Shown here: piece after piece, positions 15,407 through 22,066 of the stretch
Position numbering within the stretch: the stretch's first letter is position 1
Layout: each line of letters opens with the position of its first letter
From: CANLDA01 sp964021645
Lineage (GTDB): Bacteria > Pseudomonadota > Alphaproteobacteria > Rhodobacterales > Rhodobacteraceae
NCBI GenBank assembly: GCA_964021645.1
Contig: CAXIAD010000048.1
Span: forward strand, 1 to 22,066
Length of the DNA stretch: 22,066 bases
Reading direction: 5' to 3'
Notes under the pieces: model-generated
What the model saw: only the letters and a program-made list of their open reading frames with translations
What the model was told of the DNA's origin: nothing
Databases searched by the model: none
Position numbers and translations under genes: made by a program

Positions 15407-15452
15407 CTTGTGTTTTCGCAGATGCAGCATTAGCAAAACGAAACCTCACAAG
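15407..15452 (+). promoter_or_regulatory. Imperfect dyad in the bioN-bioY gap
   Basis: CTTGTG (15407-15412) pairs with CACAAG (15447-15452), and TTTCG (15414-15418) pairs with CGAAA (15439-15443), separated by a small asymmetric bulge. It occupies most of the 83-bp gap before bioY. It may be an operator, an RNA hairpin tuning bioY expression, or an internal promoter element. The half-sites loosely recall BirA dyads, but the total span (46 bp) is too long. Confidence 0.3.
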
Positions 15453-15477
15453 ATGAGACAGTTGAAAAGGATATCCC

Positions 15478-16008
15478 GTGGACACCAAAAGCATTGTCTA
15501 TATCGCCCTATTTGCTGCACTGACCGCTGCATTGGCGTTGTTTCCACCGCTTGCCTTGCCCGGAGGCGTGCCAATCACGGCGCAATCCTTGGGTGTGATG
15601 TTGGCCGGTAGCCTTGCAGGCGCGCGCCGCGGCAGCCTTGCGATGGTCCTGTTTCTGGCATTGGTCGCTGCTGGTTTGCCGCTATTGGCGGGGGGCCGTG
15701 GGGGCATTGGAGTGCTCTTTGGCCCCTCTGGTGGGTTTCTACTGGCGTGGCCGATATCAGCGTTTTTCATTGGCTGGGCTTTGGCGAAATTCGGCACAAA
15801 CAACCTGCTGACAACCGCGCTGTGGATCGCAGTTGGCGGCATTGTGATCATGTATGCCATCGGGATTCCTTGGCTCGCGGTTGCGGCGAAAATGCCGCTA
15901 AGCAAGGCCGTATACGTGATGCTGGCCTATATTCCCGGCGATGCGATCAAGGTGGTTCTGGCTGCCGTCATCTCGATCGGGGTGCGCCGCGCCTATCCGC
16001 AGGTTTGA
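15478..16008 (+). CDS. bioY: Biotin ECF transporter substrate-binding protein (S component)
   Basis: The 176-residue BioY protein has about six membrane helices and the family signatures GVPITAQSLGVMLAG, GGRGGIGVLFGPSGGFLLAWP and YIPGDAIK. It captures biotin at the cytoplasmic membrane and hands it to the BioMN module, although BioY can transport alone in some species. The start is GTG at 15478, preceded by AAGGA with a 6-base spacer. The next gene begins 26 bases after its stop. Finding all three components together gives a complete high-affinity biotin importer. Confidence 0.95.
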   Translation: MDTKSIVYIALFAALTAALALFPPLALPGGVPITAQSLGVMLAGSLAGARRGSLAMVLFLALVAAGLPLLAGGRGGIGVLFGPSGGFLLAWPISAFFIGWALAKFGTNNLLTTALWIAVGGIVIMYAIGIPWLAVAAKMPLSKAVYVMLAYIPGDAIKVVLAAVISIGVRRAYPQV

Positions 16009-16034
16009 TCACCTGATGACGTTGGGCGTGCATC

Positions 16035-17561
16035 ATGCCGCTTAGTCGCAGCCTGTTCACCCATGCCCGCGAGCGCCCCGATGCGCTGGCGGTGTCGCTA
16101 TCCGGGGGGCGGTTCAGCTATGGCGAACTGGCGCGAGATGTGCTGCGGTTGAACCATGCGTTGGGCGCCATCCCTGTTAGACGAAACGCGACTGTGAGCT
16201 TGCCCAAAGGCGGGCGATTGGTCGGTGTTTGCCTAGGTAATCATGCATGCGCGGCACCTTTGTTGTGTCTGGGATTAGCGACAAATCACGGCGTCGCGGT
16301 GATGGACCCGACGTGGCCCGTCGCACAATTGGCTGAAGTGCTGAGCCGCTTGCCAATTGATGTTTTGTTTGTGCAATCAGGCCAATCTGCGTTGATCAAA
16401 ACCGCAGCGGCGCTAGGCATTCGCGTGGTTTGCGTAGATCAGGAGTGGAATGCATTTCTGGGGGATACGACATCGCCTGTTCCGGCAGAACCACAGGGCG
16501 GCGCGACATTCCTTGTTGGGTTCACCTCGGGCACGACATCAACGCCCAAAGGGTTCGCACGGTCGCGTCAATCTTGGCGGATCAGCCTAGAGGCCAGCCA
16601 AGAGGCATTTGCATTGGGTGATGCCTCTCACACACTTGCGCCGGGGCCATTGTCACATGGGCTGACACTATATGCGTTTGCCGAGACATTGCATGTGGGG
16701 GCAGCATTTTATGGGGTGGAACGGTATTCGGCTGAAACTATCCGTAACATGTTAGAACATAACAATATATCGCGGTTAGTTGTGGTGCCGACAATGTTGG
16801 AAACGCTGACAAACACCGGGTGTTTTAAGGGCGTTACCAATGTCACAACCGCCGGTGCAAAGCTATCCCCTGCCCTGCTGCACCGTAGTAAAGACGCCTT
16901 TCCCAACGCGGTAATTTTTGAATATTACGGCGCATCCGAATTGGGTTTTGTCAGTGTCAGTCGACATCATAGTGATACATCCAGCGCTGCACCTTATACG
17001 GTTGGGCATCCATTTTCACATGTTGATTTCCGCCTGATGGATCAAGGCAAGGACGTGACCCAAGGCCAAACAGGCACCATTCATGTGCGCGCGGATTTGG
17101 CGATCAACGGCTATTTATGGGGCGATGGGGAGGCTGGGTTTCGCCGTGAAAACGGATGGGCAACCGTTGGGGATATGGGCCGGATCGAGCCTGACGGAAG
17201 CCTTGTTTTATTGGGGCGTGAGGGCGGTATGATCGTGACCGCGGGGTATAATGTGTACCCCCAAGAAGTGCAGGATGCGCTGAGCATGGTCGCGGGAATT
17301 GAGGCTGCTTTTGTGACGGCAGTGGCCGATGAATATTTAGGGCAGCGATTGGTTGCAGTGATTGAAACCATGGTTGGGTTTTCTGCCCAGCACCTTGGTT
17401 CGTGTCTTTCGCGGGACTTGCCGCGTTACAAAATACCGCGCGCGTTTTATACTGTTGAGGCATGGCCCTTAACAACCAGTGGCAAGGTCGCAAAGAAAGA
17501 CGTTGAATGCTGGATTTCGGAAGGAAATCAAAACCTTGTCCCGATTACAGTTCCCATCTGA
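16035..17561 (+). CDS. Acyl-CoA ligase (AMP-forming) linked to biotin transport
   Basis: The 508-residue member of the adenylate-forming superfamily activates a carboxylic acid with ATP and joins it to CoA. Motifs: A3 TSGTTSTPKG (164-173), A5 EYYGASELG (296-304), A7 Asp380 in TVGDMGRIEPDG, A8 hinge GREGGMIVTAGYNVYPQEV (from 394), and A10 Lys484 in PLTTSGKVAKK. All catalytic elements look intact. Its place behind bioMNY and before a thiolase mirrors Bacillus subtilis yhfT in the BirA-regulated yhfUTS operon, so the acid may be biotin-related (pimelate, a fatty-acid precursor, or a biotin side-chain fragment). That role is inference. The ATG at 16035 has only a weak ribosome-binding site. It overlaps the thiolase gene at its end. 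Confidence 0.88.
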   Translation: MPLSRSLFTHARERPDALAVSLSGGRFSYGELARDVLRLNHALGAIPVRRNATVSLPKGGRLVGVCLGNHACAAPLLCLGLATNHGVAVMDPTWPVAQLAEVLSRLPIDVLFVQSGQSALIKTAAALGIRVVCVDQEWNAFLGDTTSPVPAEPQGGATFLVGFTSGTTSTPKGFARSRQSWRISLEASQEAFALGDASHTLAPGPLSHGLTLYAFAETLHVGAAFYGVERYSAETIRNMLEHNNISRLVVVPTMLETLTNTGCFKGVTNVTTAGAKLSPALLHRSKDAFPNAVIFEYYGASELGFVSVSRHHSDTSSAAPYTVGHPFSHVDFRLMDQGKDVTQGQTGTIHVRADLAINGYLWGDGEAGFRRENGWATVGDMGRIEPDGSLVLLGREGGMIVTAGYNVYPQEVQDALSMVAGIEAAFVTAVADEYLGQRLVAVIETMVGFSAQHLGSCLSRDLPRYKIPRAFYTVEAWPLTTSGKVAKKDVECWISEGNQNLVPITVPI

Positions 17562-18723
17562 CCGCCAACCCGTGATTGTTTCTGCGCGCCGCTCTGCGAT
17601 TGGGCGTGCGGGGGGGATGTTCGCGCAAGTGGATGTTGAGGATCTGGCCGCGCCTGTGTTGCGGGCCGTGGTGCAGGATGCGGGTATTTCTGCGTCTGAG
17701 ATTGACGAGGTGATCCTGGGCAATGCAGCGGGTCCGGGCGGAAATATTGCGCGTTTATCGGCGCTTAGGGCGGGGTTTGGTATTGATATTGCAGGCGTAA
17801 CCACGGATCGGCAATGCGGGTCCGGGCTGGAGGCGGTGATGAACGCGTGCTGGTTGGTGGCTGGTGGTGCGGGGGATGTGATTGTGGCGGGCGGGGTTGA
17901 GAGTGTGAGCCGTGCGCCGGTGCGGGGAATGCGGTCGCTGGATGGTGGGGAGCCTGAGTTTTATGGGCGCGCGCGGTTTTCGCCTGAGGAAATAGGTGAT
18001 CCCGAGATGGGGATTGCGGCGGAAAATGTGGCGCGTAAATATGGAATTTCACGGCAGCGGCAGGATAAATTTTCCCTGCAATCTCAACAACGTGCGGCAT
18101 TTGCACGGGCTGCTGGAGTGTTTGCGAGCGAGATCGTTGACGTCGCTGATAATCGCGTGGATGAGTGTATTCGGGCACAGGCGTCTTTGGAGAAAATGGC
18201 GCAGCTGAGGCCTGTATTTCAGGCAGATGGCACTGTGACCGCCGCAAATGCCTGTCCATTGAATGATGGGTCGGCGGCGGTGGTGGTGATGACGGCGGCA
18301 AAAGCACGGGCGCTGGGGCATCAACGCGGGTTGGCGTTTGTGGAGGGAGCAGCGGCCGGAGTGGACCCGAATTTGCTGGGCATTGGGCCGGTTGCATCAA
18401 CGCAGAAGCTGTTGAAACGGCGTGCTGATATTGATCTTAAGCAATTGAAGTTACTGGAATTTAATGAGGCATTTGCGGCGCAGGTTTTGGCATCACTAGA
18501 TGAATTGGGGCTGCCTGATACCCTGCCCTGCCAGCAAGGGGGCGCGATCGCTTTGGGGCATCCATTTGGGGCCTCAGGCGCGATATTGGTGACGCGATTA
18601 TTTAGCCAAATGATACGCGACCCAGCCGCAGATTTGCCCGAAAATGCGCTGGCAATGGCGATGATTGGCATTGGTGGCGGGCTGGGGTTAACGGCGGCGT
18701 TTGAAGTGCTGGAATTGGGGTAA
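17536..18723 (+). CDS. Thiolase-family protein linked to biotin transport, lacking the usual second catalytic cysteine
   Basis: This 395-residue thiolase-fold protein has the nucleophile Cys94 (RQCGSGLEA), NEAF with Asn310, and His342 in GHPFGASGA. In thiolases the final active-site motif is CIGGG, whose Cys deprotonates the incoming acetyl-CoA. Here it reads GIGGG with Gly378. The reaction may therefore be altered, for example acyl transfer or hydrolysis rather than Claisen condensation. The start is uncertain: TTG at 17536 follows GGAAGGAA and gives a normal N-terminus (RQPVIVSARRSAIG). GTG at 17479 would overlap the ligase by 83 bases, and GTG at 17572 would be very short. It is the last gene of the bioMNY-ligase-thiolase unit and parallels Bacillus yhfS. 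Confidence 0.87.
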   Translation: MSRLQFPSDRQPVIVSARRSAIGRAGGMFAQVDVEDLAAPVLRAVVQDAGISASEIDEVILGNAAGPGGNIARLSALRAGFGIDIAGVTTDRQCGSGLEAVMNACWLVAGGAGDVIVAGGVESVSRAPVRGMRSLDGGEPEFYGRARFSPEEIGDPEMGIAAENVARKYGISRQRQDKFSLQSQQRAAFARAAGVFASEIVDVADNRVDECIRAQASLEKMAQLRPVFQADGTVTAANACPLNDGSAAVVVMTAAKARALGHQRGLAFVEGAAAGVDPNLLGIGPVASTQKLLKRRADIDLKQLKLLEFNEAFAAQVLASLDELGLPDTLPCQQGGAIALGHPFGASGAILVTRLFSQMIRDPAADLPENALAMAMIGIGGGLGLTAAFEVLELG

Positions 18724-19017
18724 AACCCCCCGAAATTGCAGCGCGCGTTGCGTTAAGGCAGCCGAATTGCGGGTTTTTGGAACGTACAAAAGCCGATTTA
18801 CGCAACAGGACTCCCCAAGATGTTGTGGGGCTTGGGGGGAATTAACCCAAGGTGCGGCGGGTTCATAAATGTCGAAAGTGACGAAATGACACTTTCAGCC
18901 GTTGAAACGTATATTTCGCGCCGATTTTGGGAGAATCATGGTTAACGGCGGGTGGGGGAGTTGGGAAAACGGGTGTTTTTATCCGCGAGCCGATTTGCGG
19001 GCTGCGAGACCCGGATG

Positions 19018-19037
19018 CCTCCGGCGGGGATATTTTT
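19018..19037 (+). terminator. Compact intrinsic terminator within a probable dispersed repeat
   Basis: CCTC / GGGG around a CGGC tetraloop (one T-G wobble) is followed by ATATTTTT on the plus strand. The longer segment 19006-19049 (GAGACCCGGATGC ... CAGAAGAAG) resembles a short element I recall as recurrent downstream of genes in Rhodobacteraceae genomes. It could end transcripts coming from the thiolase gene about 290 bases upstream. Confidence 0.6.
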
Positions 19038-19070
19038 GCTCAGAAGAAGCGGGCGGCGGTGTTAGGGTCG

Positions 19071-19110
19071 CAGTCAGGGCGCATTGTGTGAGCTGCGCGC
19101 GCCCCGACTG
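19071..19110 (-). terminator. Probable ilvD terminator hairpin
   Basis: CAGTCAGGGCGC (19071-19082) pairs with GCGCCCCGACTG (19099-19110) at 11 of 12 positions around a 16-base loop, 9 bases past the ilvD stop. There is no T-run on the ilvD side; on the plus side it is followed by AAATTTGTTTT. Termination or 3'-end protection is therefore likely but not certain. Confidence 0.55.
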
Positions 19111-19119
19111 AAATTTGTT

Positions 19120-20967
19120 TTAGTCTTCTTCGTCCAGGACGCGCACGGCGCCAAGCGAGGCGTTTGAGACGTGGGCGGCGTAGGCCTTGAGTGCTGTGGA
19201 AACAGCACGGGGGCGGCCCAGAGCCTTCCAGATTTTTTTATCGGCTTGGGGGTGGGCCGCGCGGCGGCGCGCGATTTCGGCCTCATCGACTTCAAGCTGG
19301 ATGGAACGGTTGGGGATCGAGATGGTGATGCGATCGCCATCCTCTACCAGAGCGATCAGGCCCTTTTCCGCGGCTTCCGGGGAGGCGTGGCCAATGGATA
19401 GCCCGGCGGTGCCACCCGAGAAACGCCCGTCTGTGAGGAGTGCGCAGGTTTTATCCAAGCCCTTGGATTTGAGGTAGGCGGTTGGGTAGAGCATTTCCTG
19501 CATGCCGGGGCCGCCTTTGGGGCCTTCATAACGGATGACAACAACCGAGCCTTCTTTGACGTCGCCACGCAGGATGCCGTTCATCGCATCATCTTGGGAT
19601 TCAAAGACTTTGGCGATGCCCTCAAACTGGTACATGCTTTCGACGACGCCAGCGGTTTTCACGATGCAGCCCTGTTCGGCCAGATTACCAAAGAGCACGC
19701 AAAGGCCGCCCTCTTTGGAATAAGCATTGGCGAAGTCGCGCACGCAGCCATCCTCAATATCGAGGTCGAGTTCTGTGTAGGAGCGGTTTTGGCTAAAGGC
19801 CTCGACCGTGCGCACACCACCTGGGGCGGCGATAAAGCGGTCGTGGGCCTCGTTGTTGTCGGTTTGGCGCACGTCCCATTTGTCGATGAAGGCACCGATG
19901 TCTTTTTCATGCACGGTGGGGCAATGGCGGTGAATTTTACCCTCGCGGTCAAGTTCGCCCAAGATGCGGGCGATGCCGCCTGCGCGGTGCACGTCTTCCA
20001 TGTGGTATTTGGGCGTGCTGGGGGCCACTTTGCAGAGGTGCGGGATTTCGCGGCTAAGGCGATCCATGTCGGCCATGGTAAAATCAACCTCGCCCTCATG
20101 GGCGATGGCGAGGAGGTGCAGCACGGTATTGGTGGACCCACCCATGGCGATATCAAGCGCCATGGCGTTTTCAAAGGCGTCAAAGCAGGCGATGCTGCGG
20201 GGCAGCGCGCTGGCGTCATTATGTTTGTACCAACGGGTGGCGAGGTCGACGATTTTATGGCCTGCCTCCTCAAAGAGGCCGCGGCGTTTGGCGTGGGTGG
20301 CAAGGAGTGAGCCGTTGCCGGGGAGCGCGAGGCCAAGTGCCTCTGCCAAGCAGTTCATCGAGTTGGCGGTGAACATGCCAGAGCAAGACCCGCAGGTAGG
20401 GCATGCGGAGCGTTCGAGTTCTTTGACCTCATCCTCTGTACGGCTATCGTCGGTTGCGCCAACGATGGCGGTCACGAGGTCGGATTTATGTTCACCATCA
20501 GAGAGGATGGTTTTGCCAGCCTCCATCGGGCCGCCAGAGACGAAGATGGCAGGGATGTTGAGGCGCATGGCGGCCATCAGCATGCCGGGGGTGATCTTGT
20601 CACAGTTGGAGATACACACGAGGGCGTCGACGCAATGGGCATTGGCCATATATTCAACGCTATCGGCAATGATTTCGCGTGAGGGCAGTGAATAGAGCAT
20701 GCCATCGTGGCCCATGGCGATGCCATCATCCACGGCGATGGTGTTCATTTCTTTGGCAACGCCGCCTGCTTTTTCGATTTCGCGGGCGACGAGCTGGCCC
20801 ATGTCCTTGAGGTGGACGTGGCCGGGAACAAATTGGGTGAAGGAGTTCACAACCGCAATGATGGGTTTGCCGAAGTCATCGTCTCCCATTCCAGTGGCGC
20901 GCCATAGGGCGCGGGCGGCGGCCATACGGCGGCCAAAGGTGGACGTTTTGGAACGAAGATCGGGCAT
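19120..20967 (-). CDS. ilvD: Dihydroxy-acid dehydratase
   Basis: The 615-residue iron-sulphur enzyme removes water from dihydroxyisovalerate and dihydroxymethylvalerate, the third common step of valine and isoleucine synthesis; its ketoisovalerate product also feeds PanB and leucine. Length matches E. coli IlvD (616). Cluster cysteines are Cys122 (SNCDKITPGM) and Cys195 (PTCGSCSGMFTANSMNCL). The position equivalent to the first cysteine of plant or mycobacterial [2Fe-2S] enzymes reads HVHLKDM without Cys, pointing to the oxygen-sensitive E. coli-like [4Fe-4S] type. The ATG at 20967 has GGGGAG 5 bases upstream; the in-frame frame to 21003 adds no conserved sequence. Confidence 0.96.
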   Translation of the reverse strand: MPDLRSKTSTFGRRMAAARALWRATGMGDDDFGKPIIAVVNSFTQFVPGHVHLKDMGQLVAREIEKAGGVAKEMNTIAVDDGIAMGHDGMLYSLPSREIIADSVEYMANAHCVDALVCISNCDKITPGMLMAAMRLNIPAIFVSGGPMEAGKTILSDGEHKSDLVTAIVGATDDSRTEDEVKELERSACPTCGSCSGMFTANSMNCLAEALGLALPGNGSLLATHAKRRGLFEEAGHKIVDLATRWYKHNDASALPRSIACFDAFENAMALDIAMGGSTNTVLHLLAIAHEGEVDFTMADMDRLSREIPHLCKVAPSTPKYHMEDVHRAGGIARILGELDREGKIHRHCPTVHEKDIGAFIDKWDVRQTDNNEAHDRFIAAPGGVRTVEAFSQNRSYTELDLDIEDGCVRDFANAYSKEGGLCVLFGNLAEQGCIVKTAGVVESMYQFEGIAKVFESQDDAMNGILRGDVKEGSVVVIRYEGPKGGPGMQEMLYPTAYLKSKGLDKTCALLTDGRFSGGTAGLSIGHASPEAAEKGLIALVEDGDRITISIPNRSIQLEVDEAEIARRRAAHPQADKKIWKALGRPRAVSTALKAYAAHVSNASLGAVRVLDEED

Positions 20968-21273
20968 GTCGGCTCCCCTCGGGTGGCAAATGATGCGCGT
21001 CACCTTGGCCTGAAACAGGAATGCGGTGCAGCGCTATAGACTATATCAGCGGTATGGGCGTTGGGTGTCAAACCGGTGATGGTGGTTTTTCACGGTACGC
21101 TTTGGACTCTCCCGCAATCGGGTGCCAGTTGGCGCATGGATTTGCAAGGGTTTTGGTACGCGCGGCGCGTTTTACGGGTGATCTGGTGCAGGATGAGGGG
21201 GATCGACGGGGCGTCTGACGGATCTGGCGGGATGCTGGATCAGCGACGGGTGGAAAACAGCGCGGGGCGCGGA
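20968..21273. promoter_or_regulatory. Upstream region of ilvD with a candidate promoter
   Basis: This 306-bp gap lies between ilvD and the acidic-protein gene, both on the minus strand. On the minus strand a perfect TTGACA (21071-21066) is followed 20 bases later by TATAGT (21045-21040). The spacing is longer than ideal, but the transcript would begin about 65 bases before the ilvD ATG. No leader peptide rich in branched-chain residues and no attenuator hairpin were seen. Open frames here run into antisense of the neighbour and look non-coding. Confidence 0.4.
21254..21271 (-). terminator. Weak terminator-like hairpin after the acidic-protein gene
   Basis: On the minus strand CGCG-CCC-CGCG is followed by CTGTTTT, starting 2 bases past the TGA stop at 21274. 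The stem is only 4 bp, so it is a tentative terminator. Confidence 0.3.
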
Positions 21274-22066
21274 TCAATCCAGATCGTGGGCAGCAAGGGC
21301 GCGGTGGATTTCGCGGCGGACCAATTTACGCACATTGCGCGTGATACGTTCACCCAAGGCCCCCTGAAGCTCCTGTCGTACGATGTCGCTGACCATTTCG
21401 CGCAGCATATCCTCGTCGATGACGGCGGTGTCGCTGTCTGCATCAGCGCCGATATTGCCCAGATCGTCACGGGTCCGCTCAAATATCTCGTCAGCGATGT
21501 CGTCGGAGTCGTCCAACAGGGTTTCGGTCAATGAGGCGAGGTCTTCTTCGGCGGCTAGGCCGGATGGCGCGTCGGTATGTTGATCAGCATGTTGATCAGC
21601 AATTTGATCTGTGTCGTGAACTGTCTCTTGCTCATCGAAATGGTCGACGTCCTGTTCATCTTCGTGGTCTTCCCACTCGATAACGGCGGGGGCCGTACCG
21701 GCGTAATCGCTGTCACCGGGTTCATCAGGTTCGTATTCCTGATGGAGATCCTGAGAGGTGGCAGATTGCATCTGGCGCCAGCTTTCGAGGCGGGCCTCGA
21801 TGGCGCGATCATCGGCACTTGGCGCAGCAGGTGCCTGCTGTGTCGCGGCGTCGTCTTGGTGGCTATGCTCGTCGCTCACATCCGCCTGTGAGGTGTCGGA
21901 AACAACAGCCTCTTGTTGTTCTGCGTCAAACCCATGGGCGCCGTCATCGAATGTTTCTGGCTCCGCCTTGGATTGCTCATCCTGTGGCGTTACAGCCCAA
22001 TCACCCATGTTCAGAGTGGTTTCATGCGGCCCGCCATCCTGAAGGGTTTCATCCTGAACGGTTTCA
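21274..22066 (-). CDS. Acidic, low-complexity protein with a helical C-terminal domain (5' end beyond window)
   Basis: The frame is open through the right edge, so the ATG at 22008 is probably internal; at least 264 codons are present including the stop. Most of the protein is rich in Asp, Glu, Gln, Ala and His (for example DEQDVDHFDEQETVHDTDQ) with no membrane segment, and is probably disordered. The last roughly 45 residues change character to an amphipathic, basic helix pair (DMLREMVSDIVRQELQGA, then GERITRNVRKLVRREIHRAL), which looks like the conserved functional part. Beginning at the edge it carries short repeats (ETVQD ETLQD). The layout, acidic disordered region plus short oligomerisation-like C-terminus, resembles PopZ/DUF2497 proteins, but I cannot confirm homology. 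Confidence 0.75.
   Translation of the reverse strand, partial: ETVQDETLQDGGPHETTLNMGDWAVTPQDEQSKAEPETFDDGAHGFDAEQQEAVVSDTSQADVSDEHSHQDDAATQQAPAAPSADDRAIEARLESWRQMQSATSQDLHQEYEPDEPGDSDYAGTAPAVIEWEDHEDEQDVDHFDEQETVHDTDQIADQHADQHTDAPSGLAAEEDLASLTETLLDDSDDIADEIFERTRDDLGNIGADADSDTAVIDEDMLREMVSDIVRQELQGALGERITRNVRKLVRREIHRALAAHDLD

Larger units (their letters stand above)
18724..19119. other. 396-bp intergenic region rich in hairpins, no gene seen
   Basis: No convincing coding frame is present. Several inverted repeats are visible: CCCCAAG/CTTGGGG (18813-18819 and 18831-18837), GAAAGTG/CACTTTC (18874-18880 and 18890-18896), the Rhodobacteraceae-style CCTCCGGCGGGG element (19006-19049), and the ilvD hairpin (19071-19110). 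It separates convergent thiolase and ilvD genes, so no promoter is strictly needed. The length and number of hairpins leave room for a small RNA. Confidence 0.6.

Noticed and set aside
17479..17535. An 83-base overlap of thiolase with ligase, from a GTG start at 17479
   Set aside because: The extra 19 residues are unlike thiolase N-termini; TTG at 17536 has a better placed ribosome-binding site and gives the normal length.
18902..19111. A 69-codon plus-strand open frame in the gap after the thiolase gene
   Set aside because: It runs through the CCTCCGGCGGGG terminator element and the ilvD hairpin, has no ribosome-binding site, and has no protein-like composition.
19594..20695. Two long plus-strand open frames (238 and 243 codons) opposite ilvD
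   Set aside because: They are shadows of the highly conserved ilvD coding sequence and show no independent protein signatures or ribosome-binding sites.
21061..21534. A 157-codon plus-strand open frame starting in the ilvD upstream gap
   Set aside because: More than half is antisense to the acidic-protein gene and the remainder has no recognisable features or start signal.

Overview
The window looks like a chromosomal stretch from a marine alphaproteobacterium of the Rhodobacterales (Roseobacter lineage). The basis is gene content and style: moderately high GC with many ATGA and TGATG gene couplings, a dimethylglycine dehydrogenase-type FAD/GcvT fusion protein, a tripartite biotin ECF transporter (BioMNY), panC-panB, and a CCTCCGGCGGGG-ATATTTTT mini-terminator of a kind I recall from Rhodobacteraceae intergenic regions. 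I see no tRNA, rRNA, insertion sequence, prophage or CRISPR array. Most of the window is ordinary metabolic chromosome.

Layout. 1-127 holds the tail of an unrecognised gene, then a strong terminator. 258-2916 (+) is a translationally coupled three-gene operon: aldo/keto reductase, DAO-family FAD oxidoreductase and DUF938 methyltransferase. A bidirectional terminator separates it from the convergent 835-aa dimethylglycine/sarcosine dehydrogenase-like gene (2984-5491, -). A 276-bp divergent region leads to panC-panB (5768-7413, +). Then come, on the minus strand, a GlcD/Dld-type FAD oxidase (7501-8901) preceded by a periplasmic gamma-glutamyltransferase (8982-10775), an AT-richer orphan secreted protein (10957-11508), and a D-2-hydroxyacid dehydrogenase (11632-12618). 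A secreted SH3-domain protein (+) and ribulose-phosphate 3-epimerase (-) converge with stop codons that share TTAA.

14124-18723 (+) is the most interesting unit: bioM, bioN, bioY, an acyl-CoA ligase and a thiolase, probably one operon. The BioY/ligase/thiolase trio recalls the biotin-regulated yhfUTS operon of Bacillus subtilis, whose enzymatic purpose is not settled. The thiolase here lacks the usual second catalytic cysteine (Gly378). A hairpin-rich 396-bp gap follows, then ilvD (19120-20967, -) and the 3' part of an acidic, apparently disordered protein with a conserved-looking helical C-terminus that runs off the right edge.

Functional links: the dehydrogenase, hydroxyacid dehydrogenase and FAD oxidases fit one-carbon, glycine/glyoxylate and lactate metabolism. 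panBC and ilvD belong to the connected branched-chain/pantothenate pathway, since ilvD makes the ketoisovalerate that PanB uses, although they sit about 12 kb apart here. BioMNY suggests the cell imports biotin. All functions are assigned from motifs read by eye; no database search was possible.
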